A stretch of 5,953 nt of DNA from Devosia equisanguinis (GTDB taxonomy: Bacteria; Pseudomonadota; Alphaproteobacteria; Rhizobiales; Devosiaceae). Where the stretch lies: contig CAMDAL010000263.1 of the NCBI GenBank assembly GCA_945888565.1, positions 1 to 5,953 on the forward strand, given 5' to 3'. Below, one piece after another: positions 5,334 to 5,953 of the stretch. The notes below the pieces were generated by a model. That model had not been told where the DNA came from, did not search any database, and saw only the letters and a program-made list of their open reading frames with translations. The first letter of the stretch is position 1; the number at the start of each line of letters is the position of its first letter. The position numbers were made by a program, and so were the translations under genes.

Positions 5334-5953
5334 GTGACAGACGTGAGCCGCATTCTCGCCCACTACCGCATCGAGACCGCCGCCGACCCCCGTCGCGCCG
5401 CCGAGATCATGGCCGGCGAGCAGTCGTCCGGCACCTTTGTGGCGGTGCCCGGCGAGACACCTGAACTCACGGAGCGGGCAGGGGCCCGGGTCGAGGCACT
5501 CCACCTGCTCGAGCCCGCCGAAGCGCCGTCGCTGCCGGGTGCCCGCCGCGCGCCCGGCGCGCCGATCCAGCGGGCCAATGTCACGCTCTCCTGGCCCATC
5601 GAGAACATGGGGCCGTCTCTGCCCAATCTCGTTGCCACCGTCGCCGGCAATCTCTTCGAGCTGCAGCAGTTCTCCGGCCTGCGTCTTCTCGACATCGAAC
5701 TCCCGGCGCCTTTCTTCAAAGCCTCCCGGGGCCCGCAGTTCGGCATTGCCGGCACCCGCAAGCTCAGCGGCGTCGCCTCCGGTCCGCTGATCGGTACCAT
5801 CGTCAAGCCCAGCGTGGGCTTCGGTCCGGCCGAAACCGCCGCTCTCGTGCATACCCTCGCCGAGGCCGGCATCGATTTCAGCAAGGATGACGAGCTGCAG
5901 GCCAACGGTCCGCATTGTCCCTTCGCCGACCGTGTCGCGGCCGGCATGTCGGT
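5334..5953 (+). CDS. RuBisCO-like protein, probable 3-oxo-isoapionate-4-phosphate-acting enzyme (OiaX/OiaT type), 3'-truncated by the window edge
   Basis: The first 206 residues of a RuBisCO large-chain-like (form IV) protein start at GTG. Family landmarks are GEQSSGTFVAVPGE (Glu29 and Thr34, equivalent to RuBisCO Glu60 and Thr65), VAGNLFELQQFSGLRLLDIELP (N-terminal domain end), GTIVKPSVGF (Lys158, equivalent to Lys175) and GIDFSKDDELQ (Lys184, Asp186 and Glu187, equivalent to the carbamylated Lys201 and metal ligands Asp203 and Glu204). Ser160 replaces Lys177, and the region after KDDE departs from true RuBisCO, so CO2 fixation is unlikely. In D-apiose catabolism, RuBisCO-like OiaX decarboxylates 3-oxo-isoapionate 4-phosphate, while OiaT is a transcarboxylase/hydrolase on the same substrate. 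The ApnO-like gene just upstream points to one of these; the visible part does not decide which. Form IV membership is near certain, the exact reaction is inference. Confidence 0.82.
   Translation, partial: MTDVSRILAHYRIETAADPRRAAEIMAGEQSSGTFVAVPGETPELTERAGARVEALHLLEPAEAPSLPGARRAPGAPIQRANVTLSWPIENMGPSLPNLVATVAGNLFELQQFSGLRLLDIELPAPFFKASRGPQFGIAGTRKLSGVASGPLIGTIVKPSVGFGPAETAALVHTLAEAGIDFSKDDELQANGPHCPFADRVAAGMS

Noticed and set aside
4605..5915. 436-codon open frame on the - strand
   Set aside because: It lies antisense to the apnO-like and RuBisCO-like genes, has no recognisable domain, and its composition (Gly/Ala/Asp/His-rich) is the usual antisense shadow of GC-rich coding DNA.
5334..5953. 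True RuBisCO large subunit (cbbL/cbbM)
   Set aside because: Lys177 is replaced by Ser160, the region after KDDE differs from the RuBisCO pattern, no small-subunit or Calvin-cycle gene is in the window, and the neighbour is a sugar-acid dehydrogenase.

Overview
The window is GC-rich with strong G/C preference at third codon positions. It carries a peptide/oligosaccharide-type ABC ATPase, a FadR/NanR-type GntR regulator and a RuBisCO-like protein. Together these suggest an alphaproteobacterium of the Hyphomicrobiales (Rhizobium, Mesorhizobium or Devosia-like); the genus is a guess, because no rRNA or other marker is present.

Left half, + strand. The 3' end of an oligopeptide-type ABC transporter ATPase (2-622) is followed by a cytosolic nucleoside-hydrolase-fold protein (687-1607). 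After a 200-bp gap comes a 509-residue glycoside-hydrolase-like protein with a DUF5060 / DUF4038 (apiosidase-like) / DUF5605 architecture (1808-3337). The set reads as 'import a glycoside, then cleave it in the cytoplasm'. The ABC gene appears to have lost its original C-terminus to a one-base frame change near 594.

Middle. A GntR/FCD regulator close to NanR (3437-4165, - strand) converges on the glycosidase gene. It is divergent from the right-hand operon across a 271-bp control region that contains several TGGTC/GACCA-type half-sites.

Right half, + strand. A D-apionate oxidoisomerase-like dehydrogenase (ApnO family, 4437-5291) is followed 42 bp later by the N-terminal two thirds or less of a RuBisCO-like protein (5334 to the window end). 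In the published bacterial D-apiose pathways, ApnO converts D-apionate to 3-oxo-isoapionate. After phosphorylation by a kinase (OiaK), a RuBisCO-like protein (OiaX or OiaT) acts on 3-oxo-isoapionate 4-phosphate. That pair is the best-supported pathway assignment here.

Combined reading (inference): the locus imports and cleaves a branched-sugar glycoside, plausibly apiose-containing plant cell-wall material, and degrades the released sugar acid. The GntR protein probably regulates at least the right-hand operon. Apiose dehydrogenase, the lactonase and the kinase are not in the window and would be expected in the flanks.
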